DNA from: Trichaptum fuscoviolaceum | Taxonomy: Eukaryota; Basidiomycota; Agaricomycetes; Hymenochaetales; Trichaptaceae | Direction of reading: 5' to 3' | Length of the DNA stretch: 64,000 bases | Assembly (NCBI GenBank): GCA_910574455.1 | Contig: CAJSYZ010000007.1 | Coordinates: 806,001-870,000 of the forward strand | Shown here: positions 11,502 through 22,286 of the stretch, piece by piece | Numbering within the stretch: the stretch's first letter is position 1 | How the letters are laid out: every line of letters begins with the position of its first letter | Position numbers and translations under genes: made by a program | Notes under the pieces: generated by a model | Database searches by the model: none | The model's input: the letters and a program-made list of their open reading frames with translations, nothing else | What the model was told of the DNA's origin: nothing

Positions 11502-14062
11502 TGTCGGGATCCCCCAGGACCCCAACATGTCTAAGGCAATCCCGAACAGAACCCGGTATACTGAAACCCGAATCGCGACCTTGGCAAGATCCCCGAAAGG
11601 ATCCCCCGCTCTCTGATCCCAGAAGAACCTCTGCTTCGCCATGCATTCTCCTGCTAAAGAGTTCCGCCCCGCTACGACCTCCTCGCCCCTGCTTGTCCTC
11701 GCCCACGTCTCCTCGTCAGTCCCCCGCCTCGTCCCCGCGTCTCGATCCATCCCTAGCCCGCCTCGTCGTTCCCCCGACTCTAGGATGATCCCCCGCTTGC
11801 TCCCCGCTCCCGTCATGCTCTGTTCCCCGCTCCAGTGAACCCCGTACCTCGCCATAGTCCCGAAGTCACTCACCATAGCCACAGCCATAGCCATAGCCTG
11901 CCACAGCCATAGCCATAGCCATAGCTATCCCAGACCTCGTAGGTTCTCGACTATGCCCGGATACCAGATCCCGGCCTCGCGTCCACAGTCATGAAGTGCA
12001 GTTAGGAGATTGATCCACTGCGTCCAAAGCCGACCTCTGTCTGGCCTTGAGTAAGCCAACACGACAGCGGTCAAGGATTGCTGTCCCGCAATCCTGCCCG
12101 GTCACAAACCCTGCCCTGCGCTCGTCCTGCCACGGTGCCCTAGCTAACCCCTTCGACATCCTGTGCCTCTCGACCTGCCCTTGTTCGTCCACAGCCTGCC
12201 CCGCCAGGAATCCCGCCTCGCCGCGAACGCTGTCAAGCGTCCTCTCTGACAATCCCGCAACCCACGCTCGTTCCCGGTTGGAGTCCCGTCAAGACTCCCC
12301 CACTCGTCCAGGTTGGAGTCCCGCCAAACTCCCCCCGCTCGTTTCCAGACTAGAGTCCCGCCAGACTCCCCCGCTCATTCCCGGTAGAAACCCCGCTCGC
12401 TTCCCGGTTGGAATCCCGCTCCTTTCCCCCGCACGATCCCAGTCGAAATCCCGCTCGTTTCCCGCCTCGCGTCTCGTCTCGAATCCCTGCGCAAATCCCC
12501 CGCAGGATTCCCGCCTTCGATCCCGCCGCGATTCCCATCGCAACCCCAGCTAGTCCCCGCTCTGATTCCCGAAAGATTCCCGCTACGATTCCCTGTCGAA
12601 CCCTGTCTCGATTCCCGGTCGAAACCCGAACTCGATTCCCAGTCAAAACCCGAACTCGATTCCCAGTCGAAACCCGAACTCAAAACCCGGTCGAAACCCG
12701 AACCAGATTCCCTGCATGATCCCGTCGCGAATCGCGCGAGTTTCCCGTCGTCCAAGGGAAACCCCTTAGCTTCCCCGCTCCTCGATGCTAACCTCGTCTT
12801 GAGATAGCCCCAGGTGATTGGCCTGGCCACGCACGTGCCAGCCAACTAGTCTCGTTAGTAGCGTCCTGTCCCGGCCCGTAGACCAGATTCCCGCCACCCC
12901 GTGTGCGGGATTGATCTCATTGTCCGCAAGGACTCGAACCCCGTCCTTAGTCGCCCTGCCCCGCGCGCGCCTCGCGATTAGGCTTCGTTACGACATCAAA
13001 GCACTGGCCTCTTCGAGGTTGGTCCCTGTCGATCCCCAGCGACCCTGATCCACGCCAGAAGTTGCCCGCAACTTATCCCGAGACGATGTATGCATTACAT
13101 CCGCCCCCCACGCTCGTTACCCCGCTGCCTGTGCGCCAGCTTGATACCTCGCGCACAATTACATTCCTTTAGTTCTCTTTGTTTCACTTGACCATGCTTC
13201 ACGCTCGTTCCCTTAGATCTTGCCCAGATGTCCCCCGCACCGAATCCCGAATCCCGGATTCACGTCACTGTATGCGCGGCCTTCGCCCGCAAGATTGTGT
13301 AACTAGTTAGTTGCGCGTTTGTGCATGCCCGTTCCCTGTAGATTCTGCCCAGTAGATAAATACCTGTCGCCACCGTAAGGAGCACTCACTTTTGTCCTCT
13401 TGTCGAGTGCTTCCTTAGGTGTGTTTCTGTCTTGTCTCTAGTGTAGTTTTACAATGCTGACTTGTCGAGTGCTTCCTTAGGGAACCTCCTCCTGATACAG
13501 AAGTGTTGCCTTGAGATCCCGGTTATCCTGAGCCCTCTGCTCCTGTCCTGAGCACGCCTGCTCTCTGGCTCTCTTGTCTCTGTCTTGCCCCGGATCCCGC
13601 TCTGCGAATCCCGCCCTGAGTTCTGCCCAGAATCCCGCTCTGAGATTCCCGCCAGAATCCCGCTCTGAGATTCCCGCCAGAATCCCGCTTTGAGATTCCC
13701 GCCAAAGTCCCGAACGATTCCCGCTCTGCGATCCCCGCACGAATCCAGATTCCCGCGCGAATCCAGATTCCCGCGCGAATCCAGATTCCCGCCAGAATCC
13801 CGCTTGGCATTTCCCCGCGTCTCGACTCTGTTCCCCCGCGCCTCGACTCTGCCTTCCCCGCCTCGACTCTGACTCCGTCCCGTCCTCGCCTTGAGCCCCC
13901 TAGCGTCTCGCCCCCGTAGCCCCGCTCCCCGCGCGACTCCGTTGGCGTTGTAGCGTCCTTAACGGTTCCCCTTCGCCTTCTCCGCTGCCGCGCGCTCTCC
14001 CAGGCCTTGCCCCGGAAGCCGCTAACGCGCCCCGGCCCCCAGGTTCCCCCCAGGTCGTAACA
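11502..14062 (+). repeat. Very long solo LTR inserted in copia gag
   Basis: A 2561-bp sequence from TGTCGGGATCCCCCAGG to CCAGGTCGTAACA with TG..CA ends and an exact 5-bp duplication AAGCT (11,497-11,501 and 14,063-14,067). No internal retroviral genes, so it is read as a solo LTR left by LTR-LTR recombination. It is related to the 819-bp gypsy LTR: both start TGTCGRGATCCC and end GTCGTAACA, and 13,340-13,490 resembles the complement of about 29,000-29,160 (two copies of a GAGTGCTTCCTTAGG word, GTAAGGAGCAC, a TAAATA box). The extra length is filled with degenerate GATTCCCGC / AATCCCGC words. Long Pro/Ser/Arg-rich open frames here come from that composition. Confidence 0.82.
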
Positions 14063-14566
14063 AAGCTCTGCAATATGCTTGGACATTGTTTCCGTCGGTC
14101 CTATGTGCTTTGAGGTGAGTTCATCATGTGCCAACATAATGGAAGCAGTTCCGCTCATTTGAAACCGGTTTTCGATCGATAGCCACAGTGATCTCGCAGA
14201 CGAGATATCAAGCTGACCTAGAAGCCCTAAGGATACGAAAGAGCTAAGTTGTGCCATAGCTCGGCCATCTCGTCGTTTCCACGCGCGGATCTCCTCAGTC
14301 GAGGATAAGGAAGTGTCAGGACATGGCTCGGATCCATTAACAATGGTGATGAGGTTGGTTGCGTTCAGGAGAATGTTGGCAAGCGTTTTCCAGTTATAAT
14401 AATGCGTGCTGTCCTCTGATAGACGGTACTTTTCTTCCATTTTCCAGTGATTCTCTGATTCCCCGGATACAGACGATACGCTCCGTTCGCGATCTCCGGG
14501 CTCTCCTAATGGATCGACAGGAAGAGGTACTTCTGCCGGCTCCGGAATTCGTCGACGAGGAGGCAT
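14063..14566 (-). pseudogene. Copia gag, N-terminal part
   Basis: The first in-frame ATG of the copia polyprotein is at 14,566, about 105 bp inside the 5' LTR, a normal leader length. The segment carries a copia-type capsid region: NHWKMEEKYRLSEDSTHYYN, SARSLWLSIENRF, MLAHDELTSKHIG. It ends MSKHIAEL at the solo-LTR site and continues in phase at 11,501. Residues after that point in the open frame (Arg/Gly/Glu-rich) are solo-LTR sequence and not part of gag. Confidence 0.9.
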
Positions 14567-14650
14567 GTTCGTCGAAGAATAAAATGCGCCAAATGACTTC
14601 GGGTTTCAATATGACGGAGTTCTTTAGAACGTAGTGCGGCACTCGACTAG

Positions 14651-14671
14651 GGAGCGCCAAGGCTCATAACC
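14651..14671 (-). promoter_or_regulatory. Copia primer-binding site for an initiator-tRNA 5' half
   Basis: Directly inside the 5' LTR the element-sense sequence is GGTTATGAGCCTTGGCGCTCC. Its complement (GGAGCGCCAAGGCTCATAACC) reads like the D-arm to anticodon loop of initiator tRNA-Met, whose loop is CTCATAA. Priming by an internally cut initiator tRNA is established for Drosophila copia and yeast Ty5; here it is inferred from the match to the general tRNA pattern. Confidence 0.7.
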
Positions 14672-15155
14672 TAATAAGATAATCACTCAGTTCGTGGGGA
14701 AAAGAACTCAATTAAATCATGTAAAGTACCTAATAAGATAATCACTAGTACAAGTGGTTAGTTATTGAATGGTAAAATAAAATGATTAGTCGCTCACCTC
14801 AGTTCGTGGGGAAAAGAACTGAGGGAGCGACCTTCCCGTGAAGTCAAAGTTATATACGAAAAGAAAACAATATGTCTCGGAACATTCGTCATGTACCGAG
14901 ACGTCTCCTATAATATGTCTCGGTATACCCGTCATGTACCGAGACATCTCCAATATGTAGACGTGCGGATAATGAATATCCGACACTCTACTCCTAAATG
15001 TATGCGCCGTCCGCGCGCATATCAACCGACACACTCTCCTATATGCGCTTGAACGTGTACGGATGACGTACGGACTGTCCGTTCGAGCGCATCTCAAATG
15101 TGTGAGCTGAAGAAATGATAATAATAAAGAAAGATAAAAATGAATAACTCTAACA
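14672..15155 (-). repeat. Copia 5' LTR
   Basis: A 484-bp copy of the LTR at 4415-4896; differences seen are C for T near its right-hand CAGTTCGTGGGG word and one extra CG pair in the CCGTCCGCGCGC stretch near 15,015. It is followed at 15,156 by the target duplication CTTCG and then gypsy pol. Confidence 0.94.
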
Positions 15156-16952
15156 CTTCGTGCGTGCGCAGGTATCGCATCCCGAAACGTATCGTTCTAC
15201 GAAGTTAGACATCCCGGGCCACCAGTAGTTGCGGCTTACCATCTCAAACGTTTTCCAACGTCCAGGATGTCCGGCGGGGAGACTGTCGTGGTAGGTCTTC
15301 ACCACATCCCGGCGAATGGTCTCGTCTTTCGGGACGTAAACCTTACCCTGGTACAGGATGAGGCCTTCTTCGGTGCTCCAGTCCTCAAGTTCCTTGGTCA
15401 GGACTCGGGGCGCCTTGGATTTGACCAGCTCGATCGCATCCACCAGCTCGTCTTCATACTGATCTGACTTACGAATGCGTCGTAGGAGGGCCTGATGCCC
15501 GTGTACCTGTGTCATTCCCCGACGAATTGCCTTTAGCCGAAACATTTCGGGGGTCAAGAGGGTCCGTCCCGTGTTGTCTTCGCCTTCGGGTTGAAGATCG
15601 ACGCGTCGTGACATGGCGTCGGGTTTGCCCCCGAGTCGCCCTGGGCGATGGCGAATCGTAAAGTCGAAGCGGGTGAGGAACAGACTCCACCGGGCTTGGC
15701 GTCGCGTCAGCGTTCGGGATTCAGAGAAATATAGCAGATTCTTGTGGTCAGACACGATATCGAGTTTATGGCTCGCACCTTCGAGATAATGTCGCCACTC
15801 GTCCAGAGCTCTAATAATCGCGAGTAGCTCCTTGTCATAAATCTCGTAGTTGCGTTCCGCATCGTTGAGGGATTTCGAGAAAAAGGCGACCGGATGTATC
15901 AGCCCGTCGTCGCCTTCCTGGGACAAGACCGCGCCGGTCGCGAAATCAGAGGCGTCGCATTCCACAATGAATTGTCGCGACATGTCTGGCATCATCAGGA
16001 CGGGGGCGGTCGTGAACATGCGCTTGAGATAGTCGAAGGCGAACTGCTGGTTTTCCGTCCAGGCCCATCGAACGTCCTTCTTCAGCAGCGTCGTGAGCGG
16101 CTTGACAATGTGCGAGAAATCCCGAATAAAGCGTCGATAGAAATTCGCGAACCCTAGGAAGGCTTGAATGTCTTTCACCTTTTTCGGGGTAGGCCAGTCG
16201 AGGACCGCCTGTACTTTGGCGGGATCCATTGCCACCTTTCCCTGCGAAATAATCATCCCGAGATACTCGACGGAAGTCTGTTTGAATTTGCACTTTTCGG
16301 GTTTGCAGAACAAGTCGTTTTCGCGCAGCCGCTTAAGGACTTCCCGTACGTGTTCATCGTGCTGCGATTCATCTTCGGAAAAGATTAGCAAGTCGTCAAG
16401 ATAGATGATCACATATACTCCAATGAGGTCCTTGAAGATATCGTTCATCATGTGCTGGAAGGTCGCCGGGGCATTCGTGAGCCCGAATGTCATCACCGTT
16501 GGTTCGAAATGTCCTGCCTGAGTCCGAAATGCGGCCTTCCACTCGTCGCCTTGCTTTAGTCGCACATTGTGGTAGCCCCATCGTAAATCTAGAGTCGTGA
16601 AAACCTTCGCCTTTTGCAGCGCGTCTACGAGTTCCATCGTGAGGGGAAGCGGGTATCGATTCTTGACCGTGATGTCGTTCAGTCGTCGGTAATCGACTAC
16701 CATGCGCAAGGTTCCATCCTTTTTCTTGATAAAGAAGACGGGAGCCGCTGCAGGGGATTTCGAAGGTCGTATGTACCCTTTGCGCAGGTTTTCGTCAACG
16801 AATTCGCGAAGGGCGTCGCGTTCGGCTGGGGCCAATGGATAGATTTTGCTGTACGGGGGAACCTTTCCGGGTTCTAAATCTATGGCGTGGTCATACGGCT
16901 TGCGTAGTGGAAGCCTTTCGGATTCAACTTTCGAGAAAACGTCGGCAAACTC
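15156..16952 (-). pseudogene. Gypsy pol segment: reverse transcriptase, RNase H, integrase zinc finger
   Basis: Central piece of the gypsy polyprotein. From the N side: EFADVFSKVESERLP and KPYDHAIDLEPG (linker into RT), GYIRPSKSPAAAPVFFIKKKD, VFTTLDLRWGYHNVRLKQGD (first catalytic Asp), MTFGLTNAPATFQHMMNDIF, and the catalytic VIIYLDDLLIFSED. RNase H follows: QFIVECDASDFATGAVLSQ, YEIYDKELLAIIRALDEWRH, IVSDHKNLLYF. The integrase HHCC finger closes the piece (YHDSLPAGHPGRWKT, then SGCDTCARTK). Upstream residues of the same open frame (16,953-17,231) are KDZ terminal repeat sequence, not pol. Intact between the KDZ and copia insertions. Confidence 0.94.
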
Positions 16953-17105
16953 CACCTGGGCAACCCTAGGAATCAAGCACAAGTGCTCGTGCAACACCGC
17001 GTCGTGGGCGAGCACATGTGCTTGAGGAGCGGCTGTCCGCAAGTGTTTGTAGACCTGTGTGAATATCTCGAGACCTTTTGAGGATCTCGAGATATTCACA
17101 CAGGT
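16953..17105 (+). repeat. Left terminal inverted repeat of the KDZ element
   Basis: Pairs with 26,566-26,717. The inner end (17,053-17,105) is itself a perfect hairpin of two 21-base arms around an 11-base loop, containing ATATCTCGAGA and its complement. An outer GAGCACATGTGCTTG palindrome lies at about 17,000-17,020. Confidence 0.85.
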
Positions 17106-17450
17106 AAGGGACCAGGGTCCTAGGGTCACCGGTAACAGTGTCTTACCGGTGATCCGATAGCCCGTTCCTCCTCGCGCGCGCGTCGCTCTATCCCGCCCGC
17201 TGTCCCGCCCCTCTGAGTGCCGCCATCGCATATCTTGCTGCGCAGGCCTTCAAATAATATGATTTTGGTACCTACGGACTCCATTTTTATTGCTCTTTCA
17301 CTGTGTACCCTTAGAAATAGCATTATAATATACTATCTTTTAGCTTTTCACTCTGACTTATAGTTGAGGCACACAGTTACTATTGACTCAAAGCAATGAG
17401 TTCTATTAAGTTGTAGCTATCTACGCTATAAAATTAACTACGAAATCAAG
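17106..17450. other. Subterminal KDZ sequence, no gene
   Basis: Contains a short palindrome GGACCAGGGTCC and a GGTCACCGGTAAC..CTTACCGGTGATCC inverted repeat, then a CG-rich run near 17,180. Comparable small palindromes and a CG-rich stretch lie inside the right terminus at about 26,430-26,560, so the similarity of the two ends extends loosely beyond the hairpins. Confidence 0.5.
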
Positions 17451-19302
17451 TTACCATAATAATGAGCCAGTAAAATTAGAGGGCCCAGGTTCGCTGGAGC
17501 TAGGAAATAATAAAGGAAATTTAGGAAGACCATACTCATCGAAGTCAGCAAAAATGTCTGACCCGCTAGGAAGCAGGTCCGAAAGGCTTTCGCCATCTCT
17601 AGTGGGGCCACTTGCAGTAGACCCGTGCATTTCGATCGAATTATTAAAAGTGCCATAAAGGGCGGGAGAACCAGACGGCGTTGTGAGTAAACCGTTCGAG
17701 ACAATGGCATTTGTTGGTGCCGATGTCGAAGAGGATGGGAACTGTGAACCAAAAAGCGAGAGAGAACCAGACGGCGTCGTGCGTGAGGCAGGCGGAGTAA
17801 TAATGCCGTTTGTACTGGATGAGCCCGTTGAACGAGTAGCTGAGCGAGACTGATTGACGGAGGCAGCTCGAGCTGTAGAAGAGTCAGCTTCTGGAGTGTC
17901 TGCTCGGCGAGGCGATGTCATCTGGCGCACAGAGACACGGGGTTTCTTCTTGCATGGCCGATTGTTCGCGGCAGGAGGGTCTTCGTTCTCCTTATCAGTG
18001 TCATCATCAACCTCGCCAACCTCGCTCGCCGCCCTTTTTTTGCCGGCATCCTTTCGACGCTTTCGCTGTTGCTGAGGAGCCCTTTCTCCGGAGGCTACAG
18101 CTGCTTCATGTCCTTCTCTAAGAGCCTCGATCTCTTCGTCGGATACTTCGCGCCAGAAACAGGTAGGCGGGTCCGCTCGAAGAGCTTCAAGGAGCTTGCG
18201 AAGGTCGCCCAAGTTGCCGCCTAGTTTTGAGGGACTCTTCATTGTCGGAAATGGCCAGCCATCGAGGATAATAGAGTACTTGAGAGCGATTTCACTGACG
18301 TAGTTATTGTAATTCATGCGTTTGCACGCTTCATCGGTGATTTGCTCTGTTTATAAATTAGACGAGAAATGACAAAAAAAAGAGAGACCGAAACGTACTA
18401 AGTCCATCAAGTATCAACGTCGACGCGTCACTTGCAAGTTTATTCACCATTGCCTTATAGCTCTTCGCCGCACCAGATGTCAACCCGCCCGCAATCGAAT
18501 ATCCTTCCAACTCGGTCGAAAGTTGCGCCAGGTCGTATTTTGCGACCATAGGGAAGAATTTTGTCGTTTCTTCGTCGGACGACCAAACGAGCGCGTTCAG
18601 GTTGAAAGATTGGTCCCCTCGGACCGTAATAACAACAGAGCGTGTATTACAGCGCGAGTGCAAGCCTTCAAGCTGGAAATATCGTAAGCGATAGGTAAAA
18701 CGAGACAAGATGGACAGAACTCACCAATGAGCCAACTTGATTCATCGTGTTCGTGGCATCTTTGACTTTTGAGCCCGGAGACACCCTTATACCTCTTGCA
18801 AAGGTGTCCTTCTCATCTTCGAATCTCTTGAGTAGGGAGGTCTTGTCCGCATTGGAGAGGAGATTATAGCCTGCGCGCAAATCTTCCTGTGTCTTCACGA
18901 CGGAGGACTTCTCACCCACAGCCTTCTCTAATTAAGTAATCGTGGTGATCAGCCATCAATAGTAACCGTAAAAGACAATTCAAAGCTAAACTTCGCACCA
19001 TTATTAGAAGCCTTCGTCTCGTAACTGCAGTAAGCGTGCCATGCAGTGTAATTAGGTTTTCCTTTCTTCACTAAAGTCCTACGGCTTCCTGCATGCAGAC
19101 GCTGTAATATGCTCGAGGGTGTCTTTCCGTGCTTGCATGCAATAGTATAAGCCGCCTCCGCAATTCGTTCTTGAAATTCAACAATGTCTGCGGTAATGCT
19201 GTTGCGTGCCTTTGCCTGCGCTGCTGTTATAGATTTTCGTTCCGCGCTCGAGAGGGTTGCCCTTGGCCTACGAGCCTTGGGCTGAATACGAAAACGAGCC
19301 AT
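17451..19302 (-). CDS. KDZ cargo gene 1, conserved basidiomycete protein of unknown function
   Basis: A four-exon model: start at 19,302 (MARFRIQPKARR), first donor near 19,003, second exon 18,927-18,723 (AGYNLLSNADKTSLLKRFED), third about 18,674-18,400 (CNTRSVVITVRGDQSFNL), last from about 18,355 to the stop at 17,451 (YVSEIALKYSIILDGWPFP, then a low-complexity Ser/Thr/Pro tail). The first exon has a basic start and KPNYTAWHAYCSYE. The block order (short basic N terminus, NxWxAY-like motif, ILDGWP block, LRKLLEALR with CFW) recalls a large Agaricomycete family of unknown role. Basic runs KRRK and KKKPR in the last exon suggest nuclear targeting. Its place between the KDZ repeats and its shared direction make it transposon cargo. 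No enzyme motif seen. Confidence 0.7.
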
Positions 19303-19812
19303 GTAGGAGTAAAGAGGACGATTTGTTGCTCGGGTAATATTTTCCTTAAATTTCCTTGAATTTGTATTCACACAAAGTGACAGGAACAATGTGCATACAT
19401 CCAGCTATCTAAAAATGCACACAAGCCAGAACGAAGGATGTGGCTTTGAACAACTTAACCAGGTCTTGCAACTGACATTCTCCAGCAGATAAGCTGTAAT
19501 CACGCAGATCATTTGAGTCTCTGTTAATCAGCAGAGCAATTCTATTATCATACTAGTCGAAAAACAAAACTTGAAATTCCGAGAGAAACATATAATTGCG
19601 CATGTGCAAACTTGCACATGTTGACATCCTTAGACCACCTCCTGCTGCCACTCTTTCAGAGCTTTGCACTCCGAGCCAGCTACATTTGCCTTGGCTGTGT
19701 ACAAGCATTGATACAATGGCAAAACAAAGAGGAAGAGGATTTGATGGAAAACTATGGTCGTTATTGGCATCAGCTTGGGAGAAGATGCCGGAATCAAGAG
19801 GACTTACCACTC
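19303..19812. other. Spacer between KDZ cargo genes
   Basis: About 510 bp between the stop of cargo gene 2 and the start of cargo gene 1. Nothing convincing is coded. A CATGTGCAAACTTGCACATG palindrome lies at about 19,600-19,620. Confidence 0.5.
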
Positions 19813-21424
19813 CTATACAACTTCGACTCCATCGCTCTCATCATCTTCGGCCTCATCGTCGTCCAAGCTACTCAAACTTCGTTCGTACGCGAGAACTATC
19901 TTGTAGTTTGAGTAGTCAATCTTGAGAGCATGTAATAAAGAACTTATCAATGAAGACGACCCATCGGGCGAGTCGGCAAAGAGAGTGTGGAATGCATGAA
20001 ATTGAAGCTCCCAGCTGCTCTCGTTTATTGACCCGTTGAGAGTCTTGCGAATGTGGAGATTAATGTGGGGAGGCAAGACGGCTCTGAAGGCGTCAACCCA
20101 GAGTCCCGTGAAACCGCCAACACTTTCGCCTGTTTCCTTGATGATTTCCCTCGAGGCGGATGGGTTCGAGTTGAGCGGGTACATCAGTGATGGAAACATG
20201 CAACTCGGTTGCATTGTGGAAGGGAATGCCGGTAAGACGTGAATACGACTTCCACTGGAGATGACGGAGGAGTTTGTCGGAGTAGGAGTCGAACGGTGTA
20301 AGGGTTGACGGCGAGTGGGGGTACTGAATAGAGTGTCGGGACGTCGCCTTGATGAGCTTCTCTCATTACGAGGACTGCTCGAGTCAAGGTGCGATAAACC
20401 AACAGACGGTTGCCTTGACGAAGATGGAGACACGATAGTTTGTGAGGCCATCTTGGATGGCGTTCGAGGGAGACGAATGTTCTGAGATAATTTTGAAGGC
20501 GATACAGGTGTCGATGGAAGGGTTCTATTGGAAATAGGCGGATAAGGTAGCGTTGACTGCACGGTAGAGCCACGATTTGCTGGAGTGCTACAGAAGGCCA
20601 CGGCTTTATTGATCATGTCCTGCAGCTCCGCTGGTGGAAAGACCGCTCGTGAGGCAACAAGACTGCTGTGAAATTTGTCGAGTATTCCATGAGGAATGAC
20701 TGGGGCCGTTGGGCTCAACGCTCGCATTTCTGAGCCGCCTGTGTTGTCGTACGTGGCCTTCACCCTACGTAAACGGTCCGTTTTCGATCGCAGAACGATG
20801 GGCATTATTTTGTTCATAAAAACCCATGACATTAGTTCTGTCGGGTCCTTCAGGTCGGCCTTATGCATACGAAACATTGCGGGGGTGATGTACTGGTTAA
20901 AAAACGCGTTCGAGATTGAGAGCTGGAATCCTTTCTCAACTCGTCCATCGTAATGAAAAACGAGGGTCATACCACCCGACACACGGTCAAGAGCAGTGCA
21001 CTGCGTACAAGAATCAGGTTTCATAATAAAAAAGGGAAGAAATCCATAACTCACAGCATCTGCGACGTCCTTCCGTACATCCTTCACAAGATATGAATCG
21101 TGCCAGTCCGGCAACGACAAAGTCGACCCTCCCTCCTCAACAGCCATAGCACTCTCTGAAATCCCCGACGTAATGAAAGCGCGCGCCGCTGAACGCATGC
21201 GCGACTCCATGTCCGTATCCTCGAAGGTGCAATTTCCCAACACTTCCCCGAAGATGGACGACGGGGAAGGGGACCCAAGCGCAGAACGGATGGCCTCAAT
21301 GCCATCCCAATCCAACTTGATCTGTGGGACGTTAACCTTTGAGGCTTTCTGTAAAAAGCAAGACATCAGATATAGAGATTAACATTCAAATAAAGTTATG
21401 ATAACTTACCTGTGGAGAAGACAT
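19813..21424 (-). CDS. KDZ cargo gene 2, unknown function
   Basis: The best start is a 15-bp first exon, 21,424-21,410 (MSSPQ), ending CAG before a GTAAGT donor; the acceptor TTTTACAG precedes KASKVNVPQIKLDWDG. A 54-bp stretch at about 20,997-21,051 has GTGAGT and GTACGCAG borders and is divisible by three, so it is probably an intron even though the frame stays open. The product is about 500 residues: a globular N-terminal half (FGEVLGNCTFEDTDMESRM, TLVFHYDGRVEKGFQLSI, ELMSWVFMNKIMPIVLRSK), a long Ser/Pro/Thr-rich middle with TPSK-type repeats (about residues 250-390), and a second folded block (VGGFTGLWVDAFRAVLPPH, NESSWELQFHAFHTLFAD) with an acidic tail. I do not recognise the family. The disordered Ser/Pro centre suggests a regulatory rather than enzymatic protein. 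Confidence 0.65.
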
Positions 21425-22286
21425 GATAGAGGTAAATTTAGAGGATTGACCGCAGTCAAGGACTGATCGACACACACATAACGCGCGTGTCTGATCAAGT
21501 TATATAAGCAATTGCCATTTTGGGGTGCATATACTCAGTTCCAAATCGTAGGTGTAAGTTGTACATTTGACAAAATCATTGACATTCTTACTCATTAAAT
21601 ACTTTCAAGGGCATAATATTAGTCTGTGGTACATATAGAACAGTCCCAGATTTTTATGATAGAAGATGTACTGGAATTTTGTGTTTTAACTCACATTCAG
21701 AGTCATGTACTCACTCATGAGACTTTCAGCATACTCGGTATCGCTGAACTCATAAAACAGTGGTCCGAAGTCCTTTCGGTATGAAATCTAAATCAATGAG
21801 CAAAATGGATACAGACGAAGTTTCTGTAATAAATCTAATGCTTCACTGAAATCCAATCTAAGACAGCATTCGAGTTGTAGCATTCTGATATGCACTACGA
21901 CTACTCCGAGTCAGTGCTCACATACTAACATGACAGTGATGGTTCTAATCTCAAATTCAGCAATGTAACTCTAGCTCAAATTAGCTTCAGAGAGACTAAT
22001 AATGAGATACATCATATACAGAACATAGGAAATGCATGACAGAGCTTGAAAGAGTTGAGTCGAGTATGTTGACATTCACATGTACAACCGTGACTTCACA
22101 TTGGACTTCACATTGGTACCTTCGACAATCATGCTTCTCTTCGACATCTTAAATTATACCACTTCTTCAAATAGCTAATCTACCTGTTCAACGCCTTCCC
22201 GGGTACATCGTAAGATTCTCGCAAATAGGCACAGTGAAGATGAATATATAATTCTATTATGAATCTATGGTAGTTATTATAGTACA
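21425..22286. other. AT-rich spacer inside the KDZ element
   Basis: About 860 bp between the transposase stop and cargo gene 2. It holds no open frame of note and no RNA gene I can recognise, and is the likely promoter region of cargo gene 2. Confidence 0.5.

Larger units (their letters stand above)
4415..15155 (-). mobile_element. Ty1/copia element inserted in gypsy pol
   Basis: A complete copia-type LTR retrotransposon reading right to left, flanked by the 5-bp duplication CTTCG (4410-4414 and 15,156-15,160). LTRs of 482 and 484 bp differ by one substitution and a CG dinucleotide, so the insertion is recent. The internal region holds one gag-pol frame (start 14,566, stop 5088) split by a solo LTR at 11,502-14,062 and palindrome B at 7556-10,330. 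Removing insert plus duplication (2566 and 2782 bp) gives an uninterrupted frame of about 1376 codons in the order gag, CCHC knuckle, protease, integrase, reverse transcriptase, RNase H, the order that defines copia. Confidence 0.95.

Noticed and set aside
11483..12845. Long Pro/Ser/Arg-rich open frames on both strands
   Set aside because: They are produced by GATTCCCG-type repeats of the solo LTR and are open on several frames at once.
12270..13800. CRISPR-like or regular tandem array
   Set aside because: The GATTCCCGC words have no fixed period, no unique spacers and lie in a eukaryotic LTR.
16953..17231. MRWRHSEGRD... as the N terminus of the gypsy reverse transcriptase protein
   Set aside because: This part of the open frame is KDZ terminal repeat that happens to be open; pol begins at the target duplication at 16,952.
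19813..21424. TET/JBP oxygenase as KDZ cargo
   Set aside because: I looked for the HxD...H iron site and the 2-oxoglutarate Arg context expected for TET/JBP and could not find them in either cargo gene.
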